A stretch of 64,000 nucleotides of DNA. It comes from Hormiphora californensis. Its lineage: Eukaryota; Ctenophora; Tentaculata; Cydippida; Pleurobrachiidae. The stretch spans positions 2,475,845 through 2,539,844 of the forward strand of contig CM035359.1 of NCBI GenBank assembly GCA_020137815.1, given 5' to 3'. The translations under genes were made by a program, and so were the position numbers. Numbering within the stretch: the first letter of the stretch is position 1; each line of letters starts with the position of its first letter. Below are positions 1-10,300 of the stretch, one piece after another. The notes under the pieces are model-generated. The model saw nothing but the letters and a program-made list of their open reading frames with translations. It was not told the DNA's origin and ran no database searches.

Positions 1-307
1 CAATCTGAACAGGATTACCACCTAAAAACTCCAGTTTGTGAAGAGGAGGTGACTCTTGACTGGCTTATGTTTCAGCAACTGGACGAACCCCTCCTCCACC
101 AGAAGAAGTTCTCCCTACTACCGTGCACAAAGGGCTGTTGACTTCCTTGATGACACTACATAGTACTTAGCAAGTGCGGCCCACCTAGTCAAGAACGTAC
201 TACCAACATGTGCCCCTCCGATATTGGATCCAGCTGCGATACGATACCCCTGTAACGAATGCCCTACATGTTTCGCCTCGCCGTGCCCCGTTACAGTGTG
301 TGAAAGA

Positions 308-620
308 AGATTGTGTCTCCTTCGACAACCCTGAAGAAGAAAGGTGTCTTCTTTGGACACCCTGAAGAAGATAGTGTCTCCTTTGGACACCCTGAAGAAG
401 ATAGTGTCTCCTCTGGACACCCTGAGAAGATAGTGTCTTCTTTGGACACCCTGAAGAAGATAGTGTCTTCTTCGGACACCCTGAAGAAGAAGGTGTCTCC
501 TTTGGACACCCTGAAGAAGATAGTGTCTTCTTTGGACACCCTGAAGAAGATTGTGTCTCCTTTGGACACCTGAAGAGATAGTGTCTTCTTTGGACACCTT
601 AAGAAGATGTGTCTCCTTGG
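308..620. repeat. 30-bp minisatellite (CTGAAGAAGATAGTGTCTCC-type unit)
   Basis: About ten head-to-tail units of roughly 30 bp, each a variant of CCTGAAGAAGATAGTG followed by TCTCCTTTGGACA. Units differ by TCTCC/TCTTC and TTTGG/TCTGG/TTCGG swaps. The array is open in several frames on both strands only because the unit length is close to a multiple of three, so those ORFs are not genes. The sequence from 1 to 307 has no recognisable gene. Confidence 0.9.
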
Positions 621-1315
621 ACACCATCGATCTAGTGTTTGGATTTTATCTAATAGATAATGATTTTTTGATTTCAGGACAATGATTGAGTGTGTGAGAA
701 AGACTCCTTTTTTTCCTATCTCTTTTTTCTTGGAGAGAGGGGAGATGTGCGTGCGGCCACTATTCATTATTATTTCTTGATATATGACATCATGTATGAG
801 AGGTTTTACTAATTTGAGATAGGGAAAGAGACGGTGAAATAGGGATAATGGTATGTTTGTGTATTCTGGGGTAGAGTGACGGTGAGGTTTATTCTCATAC
901 TATGAAATGGACGTTATAAAACACACAGAAAAGACAAGTTGGTTGGAAAGTTGTTATCTTGAATTTGATTAAAAATGTGGAACATTTTGTTGAGTAACAA
1001 GGAACACTAAAAACATTCACACGTGGCATCATTATTCCTGATCGTCATATTATATTATCATTCAGCAAAATACACGTCCCACTCAAAAAACACAATGATC
1101 TCGTTGCGAGTCAGTTTCCAAAGCCACTATGTATTATAATATATAATATATATATATAATATAATATTATAATAATATTATAATATATATATTATAGGGT
1201 CAGGAGTAAGTAGACCTGTAAAACAGACCTGTAAAACACAGATCATGGGGTGACTGGCAGCAGACCGGTATCATGATATGGGAGTAGATCCAACTTCAGT
1301 CCAGCGTCATGAGAT
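621..1315. other. Intergenic, AT-rich, no gene seen
   Basis: AT-rich sequence between the minisatellite and the ornithine aminotransferase 3' end. It holds an almost pure TATAATATATA palindromic tract at about 1133-1196 that could form a hairpin. No coding signal was recognised, and no clear polyadenylation signal for the neighbouring minus-strand gene was found. Confidence 0.6.
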
Positions 1316-2609
1316 CTACTTGATGTAGCTGGAGATGGTTGTAGTTAGGATATGGATGGCCTCATCCAACTGCTCATCATTAATACAAATGGGCGGTGTC
1401 AGCCTCACAATATCACCATGGGTAGGTTTAGCTAGCAAGCCCGCATCCCTCAACTTTAAACACACATCCCAAGCGTTGAAGTGCTCTGTTTCCCTGATCA
1501 CAACACCAGTAAACAATCCCCGTCCCCGGACCGTCCTCACCACCTCCTCGGGCAGTTTCTTCAACTCAGCCATCAACTTGTCTCCCTGTCTCAGGGAGTT
1601 CTCGTATAACCCCTCGTTCTCTAGCACATCCATGGCCGTCATTGCCACTTTACATGCCAGGGGGTTGCCACCGTAGGTACTACCGTGTTCTCCGGGTCGG
1701 ATACACAGCATAACTTCGTCACTTGTCATGACAGCCGAGACAGGGAGAACACCCCCCGAGAGAGCTTTCCCGAGGGTGACCATGTCAGGTTTCACTCCCT
1801 CCCAATCAGTAGCACACCGTTTCCCCGTCCTGCCCAACCCACTTTGAACCTCATCAGCTACCCAAAGTACATTGTACTTGTCGCACAACTCCCGGACACC
1901 CTTTAGGTAACCCATATCGGGGACTATCACCCCGGCTTCACCCTGAATGGGTTCCGCCATGTACGCACACACGTTGGGATCTTGTAGAGCTGCCTCCAAA
2001 GCGGCCAGATCGTTGTATTTGATCAGCTCAAAACCGGGTGTGAAGGGCCCAAAGTTGGTATAACAGTCAGGATCGGAGGATGATGAACACGCGGCAATGG
2101 TCCGGCCCCAGAAGTTGTTCTCCGCGAATAACACCTTGGCCTGGTTTTCAGGGACACCCTTTACCATGTACCCCCACTTCCGGCATAGCTTCACCGCCGT
2201 TTCACACGCCTCTACCCCCGTGTTCATGGGGAGAAGCTTATCAAAACCGAAGAGTGACGTCATGAATTCCTCATACTCTCCCAGGACATTGTTGTAAAAC
2301 GCTCGTGACGTCAGAGTTAAGATGGGAGCCTGTTCGATCAGAGTTTCCACGATTCTGGGGATGGCAGTGACCCTGGTTGACGGCCGAGTAAGCTGCCAAG
2401 AAGTCGTAGTATTTCTTACCGTCTGTGTCCCATACATTCACTCCTTTGGCCTTTGCTAAGGCCACGGGAAGGGGTGAGTAGTTGTGGGCGCCGTATTTGG
2501 ATTCCCGATCAAACAGGGCCTGTTGGGCGGGGGATGGAGCCGGACCTGAGCCCATGGACCGGGCCGGGAGGAGGAGGGAGGAGGTGGGCTTGAGAAGGTT
2601 CCGGTACAT
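1316..2609 (-). pseudogene. OAT: Ornithine aminotransferase, intronless, with one frameshift
   Basis: Mitochondrial PLP enzyme that converts ornithine and 2-oxoglutarate to glutamate-semialdehyde and glutamate. The minus strand carries nearly the whole protein (about 430 aa, the usual family length). The order is a basic, Ser-rich leader ([11 protein letters not shown]), then [36 protein letters not shown], the PLP-site [12 protein letters not shown], and the Schiff-base lysine in [10 protein letters not shown] chose the Met at 2609 because it begins the mitochondrial-type leader; an open frame extends to 2648. The reading frame breaks once, just after GHCHP, at a run of four G on the plus strand (2357-2360). 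One base fewer would restore the family sequence, so this is either a homopolymer error or a real lesion. Animal OAT genes normally have many introns; here none interrupts the coding region, so a retrocopy is possible. Identity is secure; functional status is not. Confidence 0.85.
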
Positions 2610-2649
2610 GGCTATAATGGGAGAGCGATGGGTGTCAGTAAAAATCAAA

Positions 2650-4060
2650 TCACATGAACAGCGGAATAAATGTGCCGAAATCGATACAAACGAACTTGAA
2701 ACTGCCGTACACTGATGTCATAATATATCCGAAATATTCGGTGGTCGAAACAAAATCAATAAAAGGAATGAACCCGGATGACACCTGTCAGGCCAATGCT
2801 CTGACCACAGTTCTCGCGCGCTCCGCGTGCAGAACAGGGTCAGGAGCCATTTGCAAATGACGTCACGTTAGTGATCTCTGGGGATCAAAAGGGACGCGCA
2901 AATAGACGAACGCGCTTTTAAAACAGTAGCGCCGCGCCTGTATTGAACCCACTATCGAGAAATGTTGTCAGAAAAGTTGTCGGAACGTTTCAAAAAACTT
3001 TCCGAAAACAATCGACAAGAGAAAAAGTGGAGAGACGTCCGAACAACGATACCCAAAAAGCGTTGCAGTTTACATGATCATTGTTTGCGGTCTTCGTTTT
3101 GTTTCATGCTATGAATCATACTGTCCCATTGCATTTGCATTTAAAAACTCAGATGATGCTAGGATGAAGCAGGTGGACCACTATACTATATGGTGGGAAT
3201 GTGATCAATTGATCAGCTAGCGACACTGAGTGGGCAGGGCAGTCTGAAAAGCTCTATTATCACTAGCTGAAGCTCTATTGATGAACAAAGAATGGTGCTG
3301 AGATCAGTGGGTTCAATACAGCAGTATTGTCAAAAAACTAATAGCAATTGTAAGCTAGAAATCTCGGAAAAGCTAAAGCAGTGCACACGAACTAAACCTA
3401 AACCAAAGAAAGATGCAATCGCTTGGATATGTATTATATTATGTGCGTTGTGCAATGTGCAGTGATTGAATTACTGATTAATCAATTAGAGATTTCAATT
3501 GGAATCATGATTCCAGATGCAATTTCTAATTGGGAGTCAATCAGTCCTACTCGGGTGACAGTGTGCTGCTTACTGCTCCATACCACACATACCTCTTTTT
3601 AATTGGGTACTCAGATCATCTTGAGAGTTGAGACGGGGTATTGAGTGAAATTAGAATGAGGCTGATGGAAACACGAGGACCTGGATATGATGTGTTATAG
3701 TGCAGCATATAATAATACTGAATTCAACTTTGTTGCGAGGAATTCACTCACTGCCTTACCAAGCTGAATCGGTTCAAATAGTGAGTATGAGGGGAGAAGT
3801 AAAGGGAAAAGGAGGGAGAGTGAAAGAAGAAATGAAGGAATAGTAGGGAGGGTTAGCCAAGAAGGAAAATGGAGGGAGGGTGAAGACAGGCATGTATAAG
3901 GGGGCGTGGGGGCCTTGTACAGTCATTGAATAGGTACCACTCCCTCACACTGGCTGTCGCTAGGCTTCTTGGCTCTCGTTAATCTTGCAAGCATGAGAAC
4001 GGCTTCGGTTATCGGGGTACACCTTTTCTATCCCCCTTGTGAGAGAATATATATACATCG
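2650..4060. other. Intergenic, no gene recognised
   Basis: Divergent upstream region of the OAT-like gene followed by AT-rich unique sequence. Short ORFs here show no family resemblance or clear splice structure. The C-terminal exons expected for CFAP61 (minus strand, lower coordinates) were looked for here and not found. Confidence 0.5.
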
Positions 4061-4452
4061 ATCATCTTATCTCTAGCTCTCTCTATATGATCTCTCTATC
4101 TCCTCTCTCTCTCTTCTCTTCTCTCTCTCTCTCTCTCTCTCTCTCCATCTCTCTCCATCTCACTCCATCTCTCTCTGCTCCGTGATAGGAGGGCCATTTG
4201 TGCCATATACATTATACAGTGTAGTACTTCAGGGCAAGGGGAGGTAGTTTTGCTGCCTTCTCCTTCACTCTTCTCAGGACTATTTCGATATTTTCACAAC
4301 TATTTTCGCTACATAGTAGTAATTCATGGTTTTTTTCCACTTCTGACTTCACACCGTAGAAGCTCCATGGTCCTATGTTGGATTATAGATAGGATAGGGG
4401 ATAAAATATAGGATACAGGTTGGATTTTAGAATAGAAGGAAGGATAGGGGAC

Positions 4453-4519
<67 letters not shown>

Positions 4520-5170
4520 AGATGAGAGAAAAGGGGGTGAGAGCCAGGAGACGCATAGATCGTGAACTGCCCATCGCGTTACGATCCGACTGACGATTTC
4601 TCCACCAGAGTACGAGACCTGATCTCGGAAGAGCGATATCAGCAGAAGAGCTATCAACTAAGAGAAGAGAAAGATGTAGATAATCTGTAGAGTCATACTG
4701 ATGAATCGAAGATGAGGAGGAAGAACGATTAAGAAAGCATAGGCACATAAACGAGGAGGAAAAAGGAGAGAGCAGGAGGAGAAGAGAGAGAGGAGGACGC
4801 AGAGAGAGAGAGAGGAGGAGAGAGAGAGAGAGCGAGAGAGCGGAGAGGAGAGAGAAGCAGGCAGAGATGAGACAGGAGAGAGAGAGAAAGAGCGAGAGGC
4901 GAAGGAGGAGAGAGCGAGAGAGGTAGGGAGAGAGAGAGAGCGAGAGGATAGAAGAGAGAGCGGAGAGATGAGGGAGAGGAATATGAGAGAGAGAGAGCTA
5001 GATGAGAGCTAGCCATAGCATTCCGCATCTAACCTCGAGCTCTACTCTGCCTCTACAGTCTCTCTCTGCTATTCTCTCTCTCTCTAGTAATCTCTCTCGC
5101 TCTATCTCATCTCTCTCTCGGCTACTCATATCTTTCTATCTCTCTCCATGTTTCTTATATCTTTCCATCT
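4061..5170. repeat. GA/CT microsatellite cluster
   Basis: CT-rich tract at about 4070-4180, GA-rich tracts at about 4457-4540 and 4760-5000, then CT-rich sequence again from about 5040 to 5170. Long Ser/Leu or Arg/Glu ORFs here are artefacts of the dinucleotide repeat. The opposed GA and CT blocks could pair as an imperfect hairpin. Confidence 0.85.
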
Positions 5171-5837
5171 TTCATTTTCAAGAAATCTCTCCCGGTTGTT
5201 TCATTCAGTGTATCCACGGATATATATATAATATATCATGAACAGAACCCATATTACGGACATGTGTATAACTTGAGCATTCACATTAATCAGTAATTAA
5301 GTAAGTAAATAGACATGAAGAGAGATGAAACACTAAAAAACCAGGGGGTTAGGTAGAGATATATCATGTCATCACTCTCGCCCCTCCTCCCCCTACACAC
5401 ACATGGTTGTTCCGACCTGCAGTAAGGCGCGAAGATTGACCAGTGAACACATGAGCGCTGGAAGAATTCTCTTCTAAACTCTCTAATTGGCGTTTACGCG
5501 TTAGGCTACACGCATACACGTGATATGTCACGAGGTCAAATTATCTCCCCTTCACACCAAATAGCCCCTGACCCTTATTTGAAAGAAATGAGAATAGGGT
5601 CAGGCCAATGCTCTGACAGGATGACACCAAATAAAACCAAGAACTTGTGATCCTTTCCCACTAACTGATAGAATTGAAAAGAGAGGGTACAGCATTCTAA
5701 GCAAAATACACACATTTGATGACGTAGAAGGAGGAAATCCCTTCAAGGAATTATAGAGGGCGACGTATTTTAATCAGATTATGACGTGTAGGTAATGATA
5801 CTGCGATGAATATGCAGTGCAGTATAATGGGAGGGGT

Positions 5838-5854
5838 GGAGAGAGAGAGAGAGA

Positions 5855-5932
<78 letters not shown>

Positions 5933-5940
5933 GTGAGAGA
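5838..5940. repeat. (GA)n microsatellite
   Basis: Nearly pure AG dinucleotide tract of about 100 bp with occasional GGG interruptions. The flanks (5170-5837 and 5940-6198) show no gene. Confidence 0.95.
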
Positions 5941-6198
5941 ACAAAATCACGTTATCAGGCTCTAGCAGGATGACGACACAACTTCATCTACAGCTAGCTG
6001 CAGGACAGGAAAAAGATAAGGCCAAACTGAAGAGGAAGCCATTTCTAACAACGGAGATTAGAAAATCTCTGAAGCCGTCGACATAAAAACCCGGAGAATA
6101 TACACCATCCCCTCGCAAAGAACCAAACTAAACACAGACATGTACAAACAAATGGAGAGGGTATTACATACACATAGCCCAATATCCGGAAACTACTA

Positions 6199-6201
6199 CC
6201 C

Positions 6202-6269
<68 letters not shown>

Positions 6270-6278
6270 TCTCATTCT
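6199..6278. repeat. (CT)n microsatellite
   Basis: Nearly pure CT tract of about 80 bp, opposite in orientation to the GA tract some 300 bp upstream. Confidence 0.95.
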
Positions 6279-6417
6279 CTGTAACTCATCCCCAACCTCA
6301 GAGAGAATGGGCTGACGAACTTCATCTACAGGAGTACAGGAAGTGAGTGATCTGAACTTCATTCAAAATCCTACAGAAAGTTTTCTTGTTCGGTCCCGCA
6401 AACATTATCATGTGATT

Positions 6418-7251
6418 GGGGGGGGGGGGACATGTTAATTTTGTTAACTTTGTTAATATTAACATCGAAAAAACAGGTGATTTATTAACATAATTAACAA
6501 AAGTTAACAAACATTAACAAATGCCATTTATACCATCTAAAGTCCCTTTAGCACGCGTTTTTTGGTATTGCACATGCTGCATGTTGTTCTGCGAACAAAG
6601 ATGTTCCTTCTGCATGATTTGCATACCCCCAAGCCGTCTACTACAGCCTTCCCACAACGATTTGTTCCATTTTGTAAATTCGAACAAAAACTAGCCAACC
6701 TGAACCGCAATTGAGGTCAAATGACACTAATCCTTATTTTCCAACCTTAAAAACTTAATAAGACTCATAAATTTACCTTCAATCGAAAAATATCCCAAAA
6801 ATAATTTTTTCTAAAAAAACACAAGGATTTGTAGCGAAGCAAATTCTCAATTTTTGACCAAAAAAAGCAATTTTGGGAATTTTTTCGTATTTTTCAAACA
6901 GAAACGTTGTACATCACTTTCTTTCGTCTGAAGAATGGATTATCAATGAAAAAATTACATTTTAGTGACATTTTACACGCTAAATTGAAATATTCGTACT
7001 CTTTAAATTTTGATCGATTTGGAGCCAAAAAACTTGTATGTTGGACTTTGGTTATCGGAGGAGGGCTTGCAGGGGTATACAAACGTTAGATAAGTTATTA
7101 AACTACAAAATAAAATCAGTTAAAGTCGTATTATCAACCGATAACACCAATATTTTAGCATTTGTTAATTTTGTTAATTTTGTTAATTAACGTTAATTAA
7201 CAAAATCGGAAAAAAGAGGTGATTTATTAACAATTAACATGTCCCCCCCCC
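6418..7251. mobile_element. Non-autonomous DNA transposon with poly-G/ACATGTTAAT termini and 9-bp target duplication
   Basis: An 834-bp element that starts with a run of about 11 G followed by ACATGTTAATTTTGTTAA and ends with the reverse complement (TTAACATGT plus a C run). The flanking sequence CATGTGATT is present at both ends (6409-6417 and 7252-7260). A duplication of 8-9 bp points to a hAT-type transposase. The interior is AT-rich and noncoding, with repeated TTTGTTAA words. The right half recurs beyond the scaffold gap at 27737-28117. Related termini occur at about 44560-44665 and at 26516-26540. Confidence 0.75.
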
Positions 7252-7384
7252 CATGTGATTATACAATTTTCTTCCATGAAAGGGGAATGGTTGGATGAAG
7301 GTGATGATTAGGGTCTCAAATAAGGATCTGAAAAATAGGAATACGTTCCCAATTGCTAGCCCAATTATCCTACCTTCATTTTAC

Positions 7385-10300
7385 CCTTGACAATATTACA
7401 ACTTGTAGCGAGACTGATCCTAGCCATGTTATCGGGGGTACATTCCAGTGACTGGGGCAGGGCAGAGGGTGCGGAAAGGGGCAGGCCCTCCGGGGAGATT
7501 AGGACCAGATTGTTGAAGTGGATGTGCGGACTGAAATATATAATGGCGAGTGTTAAACTCCATATATGGGCATTACATGACGTCATAACATAAGGTGAAA
7601 CATATTAGGATAACGTTGGATTTAGATAAGGGTTACTGGCTGAGAAAGGCGGCAATAGAAATATAGCTGTACAAGTGTAACATTGTGAGCTAGAGTAGAG
7701 ATGTCATATGAATGAGTATAATGAGTCGGAGAGTGCGTCACGTGTGTAAATACATGTGTAATGTATTCTACACAGTAATCAGGAGAGAAGCCTGTCAAGT
7801 TGACAAAATATGAAGAATAAATCCTTCAGCCCATGACGTCATGTCATGACGTCACTTATAGTACTTACCAAGCGACCAGTGTTTCCAGGAACCGAACGGA
7901 GACATCCGATGCTCCTACAACCACTAATCTACTGTTTACAATCATCTTGGGCTCTAGGGTCAACTTCCTGGGCAGATTGATTAAATTATGGCATATAGAA
8001 TTAAAAAACTCATGTAATTAATTAATTAATTAGCGGAATAAGAACCTACTTGTTAATATGGAACAGGGCAGCAGGTGGTCGTGATTGAAGGACATTATCA
8101 ACTGGAATGTTGTTGTATGTAGCAGGTGCTGTCCCCTTCATAAGCTCTGTTGGGTAGATTATCTGGCGTCGTGGCCTGGGTGAAGATAGATCATGGTTAA
8201 TTAAGTAATCAGTAGGTTAAACAATCTAGTGGGAGAAATTTCAATTAAATGTATCAGTTAAATTGATCTGTTGGGTGTGAGAGGCTACTAGCACGGACAT
8301 TGGATAACCAAGATCCCTTCCCATGTTTCTACTTACTTTATTTGTACAAGATGGTGCAGGGCCCCCGTCCCATATTTCTACTTACTTTATTTGTACAAGA
8401 TGGTGCAGGGCCCTCGTCCCATATTTCTACTTACTTTATTTGTACAAGATGGTGCAGGGCCCCCCTCCCATATTTCTACTTACTTTATTTGTACAAGATG
8501 GTGCAGGGCCCCCCGTCCCATATTTCTACTTACTTTATTTGTACAAGATGGTGCAGGGCCCCCCTCCCATATTTCTACTTACTTTATTTGTACAAGATGG
8601 TGCAGGGCCCCCCCTCCCATATTTCTACTTACTTTATTTGTACAAGATGGTGCAGGGCCCCGTCCCATATTTCTACTTACTTTATTTGTACAAGATGGTG
8701 TAGGGCCCCCTCCCATATTTCTACTTACTTTATTTGTACAAGATGGTGCAGCCCCCTCCCATATTTCTACTTACTTTATTTGTACAAGATGGTGCAGGGC
8801 CCCGTCCCATATTTCTACTTACTTTATTTGTACAAGATGGTGCAGGGCCCCCTCCCATATTTCTACTTACTTTATTTGTACAAGATGGTGCAGCCCCCTC
8901 CCATATTTCTACTTACTTTATTTGTACAAGATGGTGCAGGGCCCCCTCCCATATTTCTACTTACTTTATTTGTACAAGATGGTGCAGGCCCCCCTCCCAT
9001 ATTTCTACTTACTTTATTTGTACAAGATGGTGCAGGCCCCCTCCCATATTTCTACTTACTTTATTTGTACAAGATGGTGTAGAGCCTCCACTGTAGAATG
9101 TCCATCACTGTTATCTGGCCGGACCGTGTAGTATAGACAGCTCATACTACACAATCTCAGACACTCCCTAAATAAGAGAGATTGTTACATTAACTAGGTT
9201 GAGAGAAAGAGAGATTGTTACATTTTAACTAAGTCGAGAGAAAGAGAGATTGTTACATTAACTAAGTTGAGAGAAAGAGAGATTGTTATGTATTAACAAG
9301 AGACCACTAACCTCAGGAAGAACTTGGTGAAGGTAGAGAAAGTGGCAGTAACGACACAATGGAAGAGGTGCCCATGTTCAGTGGGAAGGTGTTGGGTGAA
9401 GTAGATAAAGTCCTCTAGAGAGTAATGGGAGCGTAGGTATTCTGTATTCTAGAACAAAAGGATTAATTAATTATTATATTTTTGCTGTTATGTCTTACAG
9501 GAGGTCGGTTTATTATTCCCCACCCCCCTCATTATTATTTATTTGTTACTTTCTAAAACCTGTAAAAAGGGACACGGAAAGAGAGGGTCGAGCAAGTAAA
9601 AAACATAACAACCCACCATTTCAGCCCGTATGACAGCCACGCCAACTATCTGATTTCCACATTCCATGATTAGGGAGTATAGAGGCGTACCATCCTCATC
9701 TCTATACGATTTCAAGTATTGCTGGTAGTCTTTTAAAACCGTAGATTTGCCTGATCAGAGGGGAGATGATGTTAGCAGTTAGTTAATAAATCATGGGGAT
9801 AGTGACCTGTGTGATGCGTGTTTCACTACTCGAGCCCCGTGTTATCGATGATATATTTTTGAAGAGAGGAATTCCAGGAAGTGTCGGGATTTGAAATTAC
9901 CTCGGTACTTGCGGGAGATGTAGGTAATACCCTGTGCATCCTCAACAGTACCGAACCTGACTCGGACATTCTGAAGGAGAGAACCTCTGTGGAAAAGATA
10001 CATCTCTTGCTCGAGAGTAGATGTTGGTTGCGGTGTGCACCTGAGAGGGTGGGGGGGGTAAGAACTAAGAAGAGAGGTATCGATAACAGAAGAATGTTTA
10101 TCTATGTTTGTCCCTTTTCCAATTGCGTGATTGCCGATAAAATGACAGAAATAAGATCAGCAGCTTGGTTGGCTTGCTATACCTAGAGAAGGATTGAAGA
10201 AGAGGGAACTCAGAAATCGTGTGGGGAATGGTGATGACACAGTAGTCTTTGTCCTGAAAATTAGCAGATGATAACAAGAATTATTGCATTATGTATTCAT

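Noticed and set aside
4383-5241. Several Ser/Leu-rich ORFs of 60-120 aa
   Set aside because: They are GA/CT dinucleotide repeats read in frame; the same happens at 6045-6362, 19214-19423, 22112-22336, 22615-23072 and 46508-47112.
6907-7089. Short ORF ending LVIGGGLAGVYKR, reminiscent of a nucleotide-binding GxGxxG loop
   Set aside because: It is inside a non-autonomous DNA transposon, its antisense is equally open, and nothing precedes or follows in frame.
2900-7300. C-terminal CFAP61 exons expected on the minus strand
   Set aside because: I scanned for family motifs and phase-compatible exons and found none; they are probably beyond the window or lost.
8300-9131. Long plus-strand ORFs of up to 260 aa rich in YLLYLYKMVQGP-type repeats
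   Set aside because: They are the antisense of the CFAP61 intron minisatellite, and unit-length drift opens all frames. The biologically meaningful content is on the minus strand (exon end plus donor).
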